From the NCBI GenBank assembly GCA_015654595.1, contig JAATGQ010000063.1, forward strand, positions 1 through 64,000: a DNA stretch of 64,000 nt, given 5' to 3'. The stretch comes from Chitinophagales bacterium. GTDB lineage: Bacteria; Bacteroidota; Bacteroidia; Chitinophagales; Chitinophagaceae. Positions 1 to 8,440 of the stretch are shown in pieces (the stretch's first letter is position 1; each line of letters begins with the position of its first letter). The notes beneath the pieces were generated by a model. It ran no database searches. It saw nothing but the letters and a program-made list of their open reading frames with translations, and was not told the origin of the DNA. The position numbers and the translations under genes are program-made.

Positions 1-248
1 AAGTAGACGGTTTCGTCTTCGATCACAATATTGGTAATGATCCTGGCACCACCGGATTTACCCTTTCCTTTTGAAGCGATTGATAGTCTGATCTTATAGC
101 AATTATTACCCAAAGACGTTCCTTGTTCGGGATTTTCTTTCAACTCTTTAACCAGAGCCAGAAGCTCTTTTTGGAGAGAATGGTACTTTTTAATAAGACG
201 CTTTGCCTGCCGTTCAAAAGCAGATATAGTCTTAACTTTATAGGCCAT
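1..248 (-). CDS. RelE/ParE-family toxin, C-terminus cut by window edge
   Basis: Translation of the minus strand from the ATG at 248 gives a basic protein (MAYKVKTISAFERQAKRL...) rich in Lys/Arg that ends, at the window edge, in GGARIITNIVIEDETVYL. The pattern G-x-R-x-I/V-x-x-x-V-x-x-x-x-V-x-L is the core strand region of RelE/ParE-fold toxins, which act in the cytoplasm as ribosome-dependent mRNA endonucleases or gyrase poisons. The first 82 residues are present; RelE-type proteins are about 90-110 residues, so only a short tail is missing. The start overlaps the end of the upstream antitoxin-like gene by 11 bp, as expected for a translationally coupled toxin-antitoxin pair. The fold call is good; target and activity cannot be read from sequence. 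Confidence 0.8.
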   Translation of the reverse strand, partial: MAYKVKTISAFERQAKRLIKKYHSLQKELLALVKELKENPEQGTSLGNNCYKIRLSIASKGKGKSGGARIITNIVIEDETVY

Positions 249-450
249 TCAAAAAGTCCTCAGCGTTACGAGCTTTTTTCTTGCCTGCTTTTATAAGTTT
301 CATTTCTTCGACGGCATCTTTAATATCAGCCCTGATGTCATTTTTACCATGCTTTTTAGCTGGACTTACATTTTTAAGTCCAAGGCTTTTTACCAATTCC
401 ATAAAGAATGGGTACTTTTTATCAGGAATTTCAACTGTTACTTGTTTCAT
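238..450 (-). CDS. small antitoxin-like protein paired with the RelE-type toxin
   Basis: A 70-residue protein (MKQVTVEIPDKKYPFFMELV...) with an N-terminal beta strand, a central helix and a charged Lys/Glu tail ending in NAEDFLNGL. This resembles the small antitoxins encoded before RelE genes in Bacteroidota, whose C-terminal helix wraps the toxin. The ATG at 450 is preferred over an in-frame GTG at 456 because a promoter -7 box lies at 456-463, so the GTG would fall in the promoter. Its stop overlaps the toxin start by 11 bp. No classical DNA-binding motif was recognised, so autorepression is uncertain. Confidence 0.7.
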   Translation of the reverse strand: MKQVTVEIPDKKYPFFMELVKSLGLKNVSPAKKHGKNDIRADIKDAVEEMKLIKAGKKKARNAEDFLNGL

Positions 451-455
451 GTACA

Positions 456-487
456 CGAATTTACTACGTTTTTAAGAATTGTTCAAG
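456..487 (-). promoter_or_regulatory. promoter of the toxin-antitoxin pair
   Basis: Read on the minus strand, CTTG (487-484) is followed after 20 bases by TAAATTCG (463-456), close to the Bacteroidota pattern TTTG-N19/20-TAnnTTTG. The -7 box ends only five bases before the ATG at 450, so the transcript would be leaderless or nearly so. Confidence 0.5.
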
Positions 488-735
488 TTGCCTTTTAAAC
501 GAATATATCCCCCTTCACTGCATTTTAAAACCAATTCAACACTTGCAACAAATTGCTGACAATCAACATATTGAATATCGTATATATAATCTAACGAATA
601 CAAAATAAGATATAGATCTTTTCCTTAGGCTATCGGAATGAAAAGTTGCTTCGTTTTACTACATCCATCAACTTGTAAAGTCCGGCTAGATCTTCGAGGA
701 AAAGGTTCGATGTAAAAATCTGTTCTGGGCACCTG
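488..735. other. gene-free, AT-rich spacer
   Basis: No credible reading frame, tRNA or repeat was found in this stretch between the toxin-antitoxin promoter and the hairpin at 736. It is visibly AT-richer than the Sus region that follows, and short chance frames on both strands lack coding character. It may be the flank of an acquired toxin-antitoxin island, but no direct repeats or integrase were seen. Confidence 0.4.
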
Positions 736-768
736 AAAACCTTGAAAATCATTGATTTTCAAGGTTTT
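736..768 (+). terminator. perfect 16-bp inverted repeat with T-tract
   Basis: AAAACCTTGAAAATCA at 736-751 is followed by its exact reverse complement at 753-768, then a T-rich run (TTTCTTTTTT). The form is that of a rho-independent terminator reading plus, but no plus-strand gene ends just upstream, so it may end an unrecognised small transcript. Confidence 0.55.
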
Positions 769-797
769 TTTCTTTTTTAAAACTTTAAACGGTTACG

Positions 798-825
798 CAA
801 AGAGGGGACGAAAGCCCCCTCTTTG
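798..825 (-). terminator. terminator after the tlpA-like gene
   Basis: Inverted repeat CAAAGAGGGG (798-807) and CCCCTCTTTG (816-825) lies about 20 bases past the stop of the minus-strand thioredoxin gene. The following minus-strand bases are only moderately T-rich, so termination may be partial. Confidence 0.6.
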
Positions 826-844
826 TGTTTTAAATTCTCCTATG

Positions 845-2023
845 TTAATTCTTAAAAATCTCTTCCAATTTTGCATCGATTAGATCGGTGTCTCCGACAA
901 CACGGGCAATGACGCGTCCTTCCCGGTCCAGTAATACCTTTGAAGGGAAGGCTTCGACTTCATAGCTTTTTACGATATCAAAGTCTTTTATCCCATCGGC
1001 GTTCAATACCTGCACCCAGGGGAGGCCATCCTCGGTCACGGCTTGTTTCCATTTCTTTTTCATTGCTTCTATATCGCCTTGCAATTCCTGGTCGACGCCT
1101 ACGATCTCCAGTCCTTTGTCCTTGTATTTGGCATAGAGTGCTTTCAGGTGCGGGTGGCTTTGACGACAGGGATGACACCAGCTGCCCCAAAAATCGACAA
1201 GCACATACTTTCCATGAAAATCGGAAAGGTGGATTTGTTTCCCGTTGATATCGGTCCTTGTAAAGTCGGGAGCAACGGTGCCGGTCATTTTTGCCGCTTT
1301 TCTGACACGATCGATCCTATCGCCGATGCTCTTTGCCGTCGATAGGCTTTGAACGTCTGGCGAAAGCTGTTCAAACAGCGGGATGATCAGGGCCGTGTCC
1401 ATTTCTCCTCTGTAGTTGTCATAGATGAGGTTAGTCAGCAGGTAAGCGCCTACGGGCGATTGCCGATACTTCTTTACCATGGCGGGCATGACCTCGCGTT
1501 TTAGCAGCGTGTTCAGCGAATCTATGCTTTTATTGGCGGCCTGTTGATGTATGGTATCCTTTTGGCTGGCGTATTCTTTTGCCTCGGTAAAGAGGGCGGC
1601 CATTTGTTTACGGTAAGGGCCGATCTCGGTTTGGCTTGCCGCAAAGTCGTCGGAGATCGTCGAACCGGTCCGGACGGCGTCTTTCAACGATTTCTTTCCG
1701 GTTATGGTGATCTCTCCCGCCTGTAAATATAGTCTAAGAGAATTATCCTGGCTTGCTGCTGAGGACTTAAAGTCGGGGCCGGCATATAGGGTGGCAATAA
1801 ATGGTTCGCCTATCGTATCCTGGAATACGACGGATCCATGTTCCAGCTTGCGACGTTGATTCACCGGCTTTCTCTGAACCATATCGTAGTAGGACAACAC
1901 CACCGAATCCTGGGATTCTTCCAAGGTGACTTTGAGTGTCACGATGCCGCTGTATTTCGTCTGCGCCAATAAAGGCGCCGTGCCGACCAGCAACAGGAAT
2001 GTTAAACTTGCAATAGTCTTCAT
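845..2023 (-). CDS. TlpA-like thioredoxin-family protein with N-terminal DUF4369-like domain
   Basis: A 392-residue exported thiol-disulfide protein. Residues 1-20 form a signal peptide ending in LLAQ. The next roughly 100 residues are a beta-rich DUF4369-type domain, a linker follows, and from about 248 there is an AhpC/TSA-thioredoxin domain with WGSWCHPC, so the redox cysteines are Cys283 and Cys286. Family members reduce or protect exported proteins in the periplasm or at the outer membrane. The gene is last in the sigma/FecR/SusC/SusD locus, 22 bp after susD, and is followed by a terminator at 798-825. TlpA-like genes are common companions of SusCD loci in this phylum. The substrate is unknown; it may keep an exported partner of the import system reduced. 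Confidence 0.88.
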   Translation of the reverse strand: MKTIASLTFLLLVGTAPLLAQTKYSGIVTLKVTLEESQDSVVLSYYDMVQRKPVNQRRKLEHGSVVFQDTIGEPFIATLYAGPDFKSSAASQDNSLRLYLQAGEITITGKKSLKDAVRTGSTISDDFAASQTEIGPYRKQMAALFTEAKEYASQKDTIHQQAANKSIDSLNTLLKREVMPAMVKKYRQSPVGAYLLTNLIYDNYRGEMDTALIIPLFEQLSPDVQSLSTAKSIGDRIDRVRKAAKMTGTVAPDFTRTDINGKQIHLSDFHGKYVLVDFWGSWCHPCRQSHPHLKALYAKYKDKGLEIVGVDQELQGDIEAMKKKWKQAVTEDGLPWVQVLNADGIKDFDIVKSYEVEAFPSKVLLDREGRVIARVVGDTDLIDAKLEEIFKN

Positions 2024-2045
2024 ATAAATCGTTGATATGTTTTTA

Positions 2046-3452
2046 TTAATACCCGGTATTTTGAGTCAGGTTAGCGTCGTTGGATATTTCCAGCGAAGGG
2101 ATAGGATACAAGGCAGCGGTGGACTTCCATCCTGTTTTTTCAACACTCAGTACAGCATCGGCCCGATTGGTGCGTTTGAGATCGTACCAGCGGTGTCCGA
2201 GCTCACAGAAGAGCTCGATCCTCCTTTCCTGTTCTACGGCCAGTAACAGATCGGCCTGTGTTGCAGCGGTCGTATTACCAAGCCCTGCCCGGTTTCGGAT
2301 GACGTTGATGTCTGCCGCTGCGCCATCGGTATTGCCTTGCTCGGCCCGGGCTTCTGCGCGGATCAGGTATTGTTCTGCCAGCCGCAGATAGACATACGCT
2401 TCGGCGGAGCTGCCGGTGGTAGCATTCATATTCTTGTATTTGTAAGGGTAGTAACAGGTTGTGCCTCCATAGTTAAGGGAGCGTACCCAGGTAGTATACC
2501 TTGCATCGCCGGGCTCGAATGCATTTACCAGGTTATCGGTCATCACCATCCAGGGAGTCAGCAATAATGTATTGTAAAAGACATACTGCCAGGCCAGGTT
2601 GTTATACCCTAAATAGATACTGCCGCTGGCGGTGCCATCCATCTGGAAAATAGCTTCGGTATTGTCTTTTAGGAATACATTGCCAATATTGGCTGTGGAT
2701 TGCAGGGCATACAAAGAAGACTGGTTGATTACAGCGGTTGCCTGGGCTTCCGCGTCGCTCCACCGGCCAAGATAGAGATAAACTCTGGCCAGTAAGGCGG
2801 TTGCCGCAAATTTATTGGGCCGTACGCGGTCGTTGGTGGGGGAGGACCAGTAATCGCTGCGCAGCTTGGACTGCGCATCCTGGAGATCGGCGATGATCTG
2901 GGTATATACCTGGTCTTTTGCCGTTCTGGCTGCATTGGTGGTATTAATGGCGGCTGTCGTTAAAACCAACGGAACGTCGCCAAACAGGTTGACGAGATAG
3001 AAGTAACTGAATGCCCGCATAAATTTCGATTCGGCAATGGCTTTTGTCTGGATGGAATCGGTCAGGGATGCGCTGTTCGCCTGTACTCCTGCGATAATGG
3101 CATTGGCCATGTAAACGGTCTTGTAGAGGTTGGTCCAGGTCGTCTGCACTGTGCTGTTGTCGATGGCGATGTTGTTCAGATAAAATGGATCATAAGTCGT
3201 ATTGGTGGTATAGTAATGTGTCTCATCCGCCGAGTTTTCCGGACACACGGACATGTCTATCTGCCATGTCTGGTTGTTATTGACATAAGTTCTTATATAC
3301 ATGCCTGCCAGGGCTGCGACGACCGTATTGTCCGAAGTGAAGACGGTTTCCGTCGTGAGCTGGTTATTGGGCGGAGGCACATTGGCAAACTTTTTACACC
3401 CGCATAACAGGCTTATACCAATACAGACCGATAGCAATTTTATATATTTCAT
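2046..3452 (-). CDS. SusD/RagB-family outer-membrane lipoprotein
   Basis: A 468-residue surface lipoprotein that acts as the lid and substrate-binding partner of the SusC channel encoded just upstream. The N-terminus MKYIKLLSVCIGISLLCGC is a lipoprotein signal with the lipobox Cys in LLCGC. The body has the tetratricopeptide-like helices of the family, and the C-terminus (LFCELGHRWYDLKRTNR..., then YPIPSLEISNDANLTQN) is the characteristic SusD tail. The ATG at 3452 is chosen because the nine extra upstream residues of the longer frame overlap the SusC stop and would spoil the signal peptide. The ligand cannot be inferred; no glycan-degrading enzyme is encoded nearby. Confidence 0.93.
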   Translation of the reverse strand: MKYIKLLSVCIGISLLCGCKKFANVPPPNNQLTTETVFTSDNTVVAALAGMYIRTYVNNNQTWQIDMSVCPENSADETHYYTTNTTYDPFYLNNIAIDNSTVQTTWTNLYKTVYMANAIIAGVQANSASLTDSIQTKAIAESKFMRAFSYFYLVNLFGDVPLVLTTAAINTTNAARTAKDQVYTQIIADLQDAQSKLRSDYWSSPTNDRVRPNKFAATALLARVYLYLGRWSDAEAQATAVINQSSLYALQSTANIGNVFLKDNTEAIFQMDGTASGSIYLGYNNLAWQYVFYNTLLLTPWMVMTDNLVNAFEPGDARYTTWVRSLNYGGTTCYYPYKYKNMNATTGSSAEAYVYLRLAEQYLIRAEARAEQGNTDGAAADINVIRNRAGLGNTTAATQADLLLAVEQERRIELFCELGHRWYDLKRTNRADAVLSVEKTGWKSTAALYPIPSLEISNDANLTQNTGY

Positions 3453-3466
3453 GATGTGGGTGTGTT

Positions 3467-6400
3467 TTAAAATGAACATTTGATGCCAAAAACCACGGTG
3501 CGAAAGGGCGGAATGTTCGATGCCGCGCTTTCGGGGTCATATCCATTGAAGTGGGTTGCAGTAAAGAGGTTCTGCGCTCTTGCATAGAGAATGCAATTGG
3601 TCATCTGCATTTTCTTTGTCCAGGCTGAAGGCATGGTATAGGACAGGGATACGTTTTTCAAACGGGTGTAGGAGGCGTTACTGATCGTCGCGCTTGATTG
3701 CGAATACATATACCCTGCCATATAGGCCGACCCGGCACTGAAATCATATTTTGTAGTCGCGATCTTACCATTCGTTTTTTGGAACAGGTCATAGTAGCCT
3801 TTAGGCAGATTTACGGGAAGATAACCTGGCTCCGAAGAGGACGTGTAAAGCGTGTTCTGCAGGCCTGGCACCATTTTCTTGCCTACGAATTGAACAAAGA
3901 CGTCCAGTTGAAAGCCTTTGTATTGGAAGGTATTGCTAAAACCTCCAAAGAAATCAGGATCGCTTTTGCCTACTGTGACATAATCCCCCTTGCCATAGAC
4001 GCCCAAGCCGGTCTCGGGATAGTTGCTGATGCCGTCCTTGTTCGCATCGAGAAAGGTGGGCAGAGAGGTCGTAGCCGAAATCCCGGTGTATTTATACAAA
4101 TGTATCGAGCTCAGGGATTCTCCAACGATGCGGGTGCTGATATAACCTGTCCTGGTGATATCGGCGAATCTGGCCAGTTTATTCTGGGGAAAGCTGATAT
4201 TAAACGACGATCTCCAGCTAAAGGATCTGGTGCTGATGTTTCGCGTGTTTACCTCGAATTCCGGCCCCCAACTTTGTATGGTGGCTTTCATGTTGGCGGT
4301 GTAGGAACTAAAGCCGCTGAGGTTGGCCAGGGGATAGCTTACTAAAGGATTGTTTGTTTTGTTGATGAACCATGCCGCTGAAATAGCGATCCGGTCTTTA
4401 AGGAATCCGAGGTCGATCGCTCCTTCCAGTTTTTTGTTCACTTCCCAGGTAAGCTCGGGGTTGGGTGCCAGTGTCGGATATATGCCTGTTACCCCATCAT
4501 AGGTATACGTGCTGGCGCTATAGGTGTCGTAGAATTGGTAGTTTCCGATCTGGTCATTGCCGGTTTTGCCATAGCTGGCCCGCAGCTTGCCAAAACTCAA
4601 CCAGGAAAGGTTGTCTTTCAGGAGAGACTCTTCGGAAAAGATCCAGGCGCCGCCAATGGCCCAGAAACTGCCCTCCCGTTTATTCATCGCAAATTTTGAA
4701 GAGGCGTCCAGACGATAGCTGCCGTTGAAGATATATTTATTATCCCAGCTATAGTTCAACCGGCCAAACAGCGAGCTGTATTTATAGGCGGAGTTAAAGG
4801 AAGCCAAAGAATAGGCTCCCGCCGAAGTATAGTTGGTCAGAAGAAGATCTGACGAAAATTTGCTGGCAAAGATATAATATGGCTGATCATAGGTAGATCC
4901 CTGGAGAGTTGAGCCAACGAGCGCTGTCAGACGTCCCTTGCTGATATCGTGCGTGTATTCGGCTTGTGGTTCAAAGTTCCAGGAGCTGGTGTAGTTTTCC
5001 TGGAAATAAGAGGAAGGCAGCGTGCCGCTGTAGGGATTGATGGACTTGGAGTAGTTCAGGTTTTGCTGATAGATCATCGCGCGGTTATAGCTGCTGCTCG
5101 CCTTCAGGTTCAGGCCAGGAAACAGTGTATAGCGTACGGAGATATTACCAACCAGGTTATTGGTATTGGCAGTGTATCGTACGAATGTATAAGAAAGCGG
5201 ATTGGTATAGCCCAGAGCAGATGAGTTGAACCAATAGAGGTTTTTGCCTGTGCTGTCGTATAAGGGCATATCGGGCGCGGTAGTATTCGCTACGCCGCCC
5301 AGATCGACGGTCTGAAAGGGCCGGGCCGAACTATTGTTCCTGTCCAGGCTATAGTTGACGGCAACATTGATTGCCAGTCTGTGATCCAATGACTGGTGGC
5401 CCATGGTCAGATAGAACGCTCCACGCTGGTAGTCGTATGACCCCGGTATGACCTGCCCTTCTCGGTGGTAGGTACCGCTGAGAAGGAAATTCGTTTGAGC
5501 CGTGCCGCCGGAAAGAGATACGGAAGCGTCGGTTGTATGAGCCGTGCCGCCAAACAGCAGTTTCTGCCAATCGGTGGATTTGGTAGTGTCCCACGTAATC
5601 AGATCGGGCGCGGTGGTGGCTGTCGGTGTTGCTCCGGCATTTGCAAAGGCTGTTCTTCGAACGGTAAGATATTCGGGAAGGGTCATCATTTTGGCCCGGT
5701 GCAGATCGGGAACTGTGCTGACGCCCGTGCTTGCATTGATCTCAAGGACGGTTTTGCCTGCCTTCCCCTTTTTAGTGGTAATGAGGATGACGCCGTTCGC
5801 GCCCCTGCTTCCGAAGATGGCAGTGGCATCGGCGTCTTTCAGCACGCTGATGCTTTCGATATCAGAAGGATTAAGCATGTTGAGGGGGCTATTGCCATAG
5901 GAGGGACTGAGTGTTCCAACTGTATTGCCGCCCGCGGTATACAGTGGCTCGGAAGTAAATGGCACTCCGTCTACAATATACAGAGGGGCTGTTCCCGATA
6001 AAAGGGAGCCGGTAGCCCTGATATTGACGGTAACGCCAGAGCCAGGCTGACCGGATGTCTGGGAGATCAGCACGCCTGGGATTCGCCCTTCCAATGCTTC
6101 TATCACATTGGTTACTGGCTGCTTTTCGATGTCTTTGCTGGTAACGGTAGATACGTCTCCGGTACTCAGCCTTTTTGTCGTGGTGCCATAACCGATGATC
6201 ACTGTCTCATCCAGCCGGCTATCGGAACGTTTTAACTGTATAGTCAGGCTGGCGCCAGCTTCTTTTATTGTCAGTGATTGCTTTTCATAGCCGACACAGG
6301 AAATTTCAAGCACGTCGCCAACGGCTGCTTCCAGTGTAAAGCGGCCATTGGCATCGGTGGTTACACCGTGTTTGCCGCCTTTTATCGAGATGGTGACGCC

Positions 6401-6919
6401 AATCATTGTCTGCCCATCCTGGTTTCGTACGATTCCTGTGACGGGAGGTGCTTTGGGTTCCTGGACGGCCGGGGCAGAAGCGGGGGCTGTGGATGGCGCA
6501 GTGGATGGTTTGCGGGAAAGAAAGATCGTCTTGCCTCTGATTGCATATTGAAAGGGTTGATCCTTTAATACCAGGTCGAGAAATTCGGTGAGTGCAAGGT
6601 TATGAACAGCAATCGTGACAGGCTTTGTGCCCATCATCTGATCCTTCTTACTAAAGAATACATAACCCGTTTGGGTTTCGACGGCGGTAAACACCTGTTT
6701 CAGGCTGAGTTCCTTGCCTGAAAGGGTGATGTTTTGTGCCAGGCCCGAAGCGTTGGCGGAGAAAATAGAAATGAGCAGCAGCAGAACAGTCAACTTCATG
6801 AATAGCAGGGTTTTGGTTCTGGAACCAGGCAGCAGCCTTGACTTTTGCAGTTGGCGAAAGAGTCCAACTACGAATTGTCCGGGCATGGAAAACCTGGAAC
6901 CAATAGCAGTTTTTTGCAT
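3467..6919 (-). CDS. SusC/RagA TonB-dependent transporter with STN signalling domain
   Basis: An outer-membrane channel that imports bulky substrates with TonB energy. From the chosen ATG at 6919 the order is: signal peptide around MKLTVLLLLISIFSANAS; an STN (secretin/TonB N-terminal) domain starting at QNITLSGKELSLKQVF; a carboxypeptidase-regulatory-like domain (VTGIVRNQDGQTMIGV...); the plug with VIIGYGTT and the family motif ATAIFGSRGANGVILITTKK; and a 22-strand barrel ending in aromatic KCSF. An in-frame frame runs on to 7054, but those 45 residues have no signal character. The STN domain is what contacts FecR-type anti-sigma factors, and fecR and the ECF sigma gene lie directly upstream. 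This transporter therefore probably reports substrate binding to its own transcription. Confidence 0.93.
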   Translation of the reverse strand: MQKTAIGSRFSMPGQFVVGLFRQLQKSRLLPGSRTKTLLFMKLTVLLLLISIFSANASGLAQNITLSGKELSLKQVFTAVETQTGYVFFSKKDQMMGTKPVTIAVHNLALTEFLDLVLKDQPFQYAIRGKTIFLSRKPSTAPSTAPASAPAVQEPKAPPVTGIVRNQDGQTMIGVTISIKGGKHGVTTDANGRFTLEAAVGDVLEISCVGYEKQSLTIKEAGASLTIQLKRSDSRLDETVIIGYGTTTKRLSTGDVSTVTSKDIEKQPVTNVIEALEGRIPGVLISQTSGQPGSGVTVNIRATGSLLSGTAPLYIVDGVPFTSEPLYTAGGNTVGTLSPSYGNSPLNMLNPSDIESISVLKDADATAIFGSRGANGVILITTKKGKAGKTVLEINASTGVSTVPDLHRAKMMTLPEYLTVRRTAFANAGATPTATTAPDLITWDTTKSTDWQKLLFGGTAHTTDASVSLSGGTAQTNFLLSGTYHREGQVIPGSYDYQRGAFYLTMGHQSLDHRLAINVAVNYSLDRNNSSARPFQTVDLGGVANTTAPDMPLYDSTGKNLYWFNSSALGYTNPLSYTFVRYTANTNNLVGNISVRYTLFPGLNLKASSSYNRAMIYQQNLNYSKSINPYSGTLPSSYFQENYTSSWNFEPQAEYTHDISKGRLTALVGSTLQGSTYDQPYYIFASKFSSDLLLTNYTSAGAYSLASFNSAYKYSSLFGRLNYSWDNKYIFNGSYRLDASSKFAMNKREGSFWAIGGAWIFSEESLLKDNLSWLSFGKLRASYGKTGNDQIGNYQFYDTYSASTYTYDGVTGIYPTLAPNPELTWEVNKKLEGAIDLGFLKDRIAISAAWFINKTNNPLVSYPLANLSGFSSYTANMKATIQSWGPEFEVNTRNISTRSFSWRSSFNISFPQNKLARFADITRTGYISTRIVGESLSSIHLYKYTGISATTSLPTFLDANKDGISNYPETGLGVYGKGDYVTVGKSDPDFFGGFSNTFQYKGFQLDVFVQFVGKKMVPGLQNTLYTSSSEPGYLPVNLPKGYYDLFQKTNGKIATTKYDFSAGSAYMAGYMYSQSSATISNASYTRLKNVSLSYTMPSAWTKKMQMTNCILYARAQNLFTATHFNGYDPESAASNIPPFRTVVFGIKCSF

Positions 6920-7063
6920 AAATTCGCAAATGTTTGGTTGTTTAAAAAAAGAGATTACACGCTCGATTTGATCAGCTAAACAGTCCGCCGGGAGTGGTTC
7001 CAAGCACTTCCGGTTTTTTGTTTTCAGCCAAACTCTTTCATATTTTTGGCACAATGGTTAACC

Positions 7064-7112
7064 CTGGGAGCAGTCCCAGCACCGGCAATGAATGCGGCAC
7101 TATATATAGTGC
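7064..7112. repeat. hairpin and 16-bp palindrome between fecR and susC
   Basis: Two compact inverted repeats: CTGGGA-GCAG-TCCCAG at 7064-7079, and the perfect palindrome GCACTATATATAGTGC at 7097-7112. They sit just after the fecR stop (minus strand) and about 145-190 bases before the susC start. They could separate fecR from susC transcription, bind a regulator, or lie in the susC leader. No T-run follows, so a simple terminator is less likely. Confidence 0.45.
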
Positions 7113-7127
7113 GGGTGGGCTATAGCA

Positions 7128-8381
7128 TTAAGGTAATAAGGTTAGTTTTCTTCCTTCTAATTTATAATGTACACCGAATTCTTTAAATCCTTCGAGTAGC
7201 TGGTCCAGGGTTACGTCCCGGGTAAGCTTCCCCACGAATTCGCTGTTGCGAACTCCTTTATCGATCACGATCTCTATGTCATACCACCTTTCGATCTGCT
7301 GCATCACCTGATACAAGCCTGCTCCGTCGAAGTAGAAAAGTCCGTTCTTCCAGGCCATTGTCTTATCGATATCGGCTTCCATGACCTTTATAATTCCGTT
7401 GTCATCCGATGTGCCGGGGTCGCCGGATCCTGTCGTCTGTGCCTGCTGGCCAGGCTTGAGGATGACAGAGTGCCGGCGAATTGGGGAGGGCTGTCCGTTG
7501 GATAGAACAGAGATATTGACCGATCCTTCCAGCAGGGTGGTGCTGATTTTATCTTCGTTGGAATAGGCATCCACATTGAAGTGTGTACCGAGCACGTCTA
7601 CGCTGATCTTGTTATTGACGATTACGTGAAAGGGCATCCGGACATTTTTCGCGACTTCGAAATAGGCTTCTCCTGTTATATCTACCTGGCGCTGGTCGCC
7701 GGCAAATATCGTCGGATAACGCAGGGTGCTTGCCGCATCGAGCCATACCCGCGTTCCATCTGGCAGCACCAGGCTGAATTGACGTCCTTTGGGGGTGCTC
7801 ACCGTGTTGAATGCCGTTGTCCCGGCGTTTGTGCCCGTGGGGATATAGGAGAGTTGTCCGTTTTTTAATACTACCTGTGCGCCGCTCTGGGTGGCGATCA
7901 CGCCATTGCCTGCGCTGTCGAGCACTACCTGGCGGCCATCGGCCAAGGTGAGTATGCCGCCATTCCTGCCCGGCTTGATGTCGGACGCCTTTATCGAAAC
8001 GATGGAGGTCGGCTGATCTTTTTTGTTGATTATCCAGAGGTAAGCGCCAATGCCAGCAAGGAGGAAGACGGCGGCAGCGGCCCAGGCCCATTGGCGAGAG
8101 GGCGGTATGCGTCTGACAACAGCCGTTGGAATGTTTTTTTCCAATGAAGTTCTCAGGTCTTTATTGGACGATATGATGGCCTCCAGTATGGAATCGATGA
8201 CTATATCATCCGTTGTCTTCCCGGATTGGGGTATGGCGGTGACGGCCTCCTTTATAAAGACAATATGATCGTTGTCGTCGTCGCTTTTTATTTGTTCAAA
8301 CAAAGCGTTTACCTGGGCCGGCGTGGCTTGGTCCGATATATAAAGCTCCCAAAGTTCCTTTATGGATTCGCTGTTTTTCAT
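7128..8381 (-). CDS. FecR-family anti-sigma factor
   Basis: A 417-residue inner-membrane regulator. The N-terminal cytoplasmic part (1-95) is the anti-sigma region, one transmembrane segment lies at about 98-117 (WAWAAAAVFLLAGIGAYLWI), and the periplasmic part has the FecR domain (FSLVLPDGTRVWLDAASTL..., GEAYFEVAKN) and a C-terminal DUF4974-type STN-like domain (FYFDGAGLYQVMQQIERWYDIEI...). It relays a signal from the STN-bearing SusC to the ECF sigma factor encoded 59 bp upstream. Order and domain match mark it as the middle member of a cell-surface signalling system. Confidence 0.94.
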   Translation of the reverse strand: MKNSESIKELWELYISDQATPAQVNALFEQIKSDDDNDHIVFIKEAVTAIPQSGKTTDDIVIDSILEAIISSNKDLRTSLEKNIPTAVVRRIPPSRQWAWAAAAVFLLAGIGAYLWIINKKDQPTSIVSIKASDIKPGRNGGILTLADGRQVVLDSAGNGVIATQSGAQVVLKNGQLSYIPTGTNAGTTAFNTVSTPKGRQFSLVLPDGTRVWLDAASTLRYPTIFAGDQRQVDITGEAYFEVAKNVRMPFHVIVNNKISVDVLGTHFNVDAYSNEDKISTTLLEGSVNISVLSNGQPSPIRRHSVILKPGQQAQTTGSGDPGTSDDNGIIKVMEADIDKTMAWKNGLFYFDGAGLYQVMQQIERWYDIEIVIDKGVRNSEFVGKLTRDVTLDQLLEGFKEFGVHYKLEGRKLTLLP

Positions 8382-8440
8382 GCTTGGTTAGATAAAGGCG
8401 GATGAGAAAGAGGGGAGGACTAGTCAATTTTGATATTTTT

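Noticed and set aside
281-475. Plus-strand frame of 64 codons opposite the antitoxin
   Set aside because: It is antisense to a better coding frame, has no ribosome-binding site and has no recognisable domain.
660-735. tRNA or tmRNA 3' end suggested by GGTTCGA around 704
   Set aside because: No acceptor stem, no matching arms and no CCA-like end could be drawn.
3467-7054. Longer start for the first SusC at 7054
   Set aside because: The extra 45 residues are charged with no signal peptide and would extend into the leader; the ATG at 6919 gives the expected layout.
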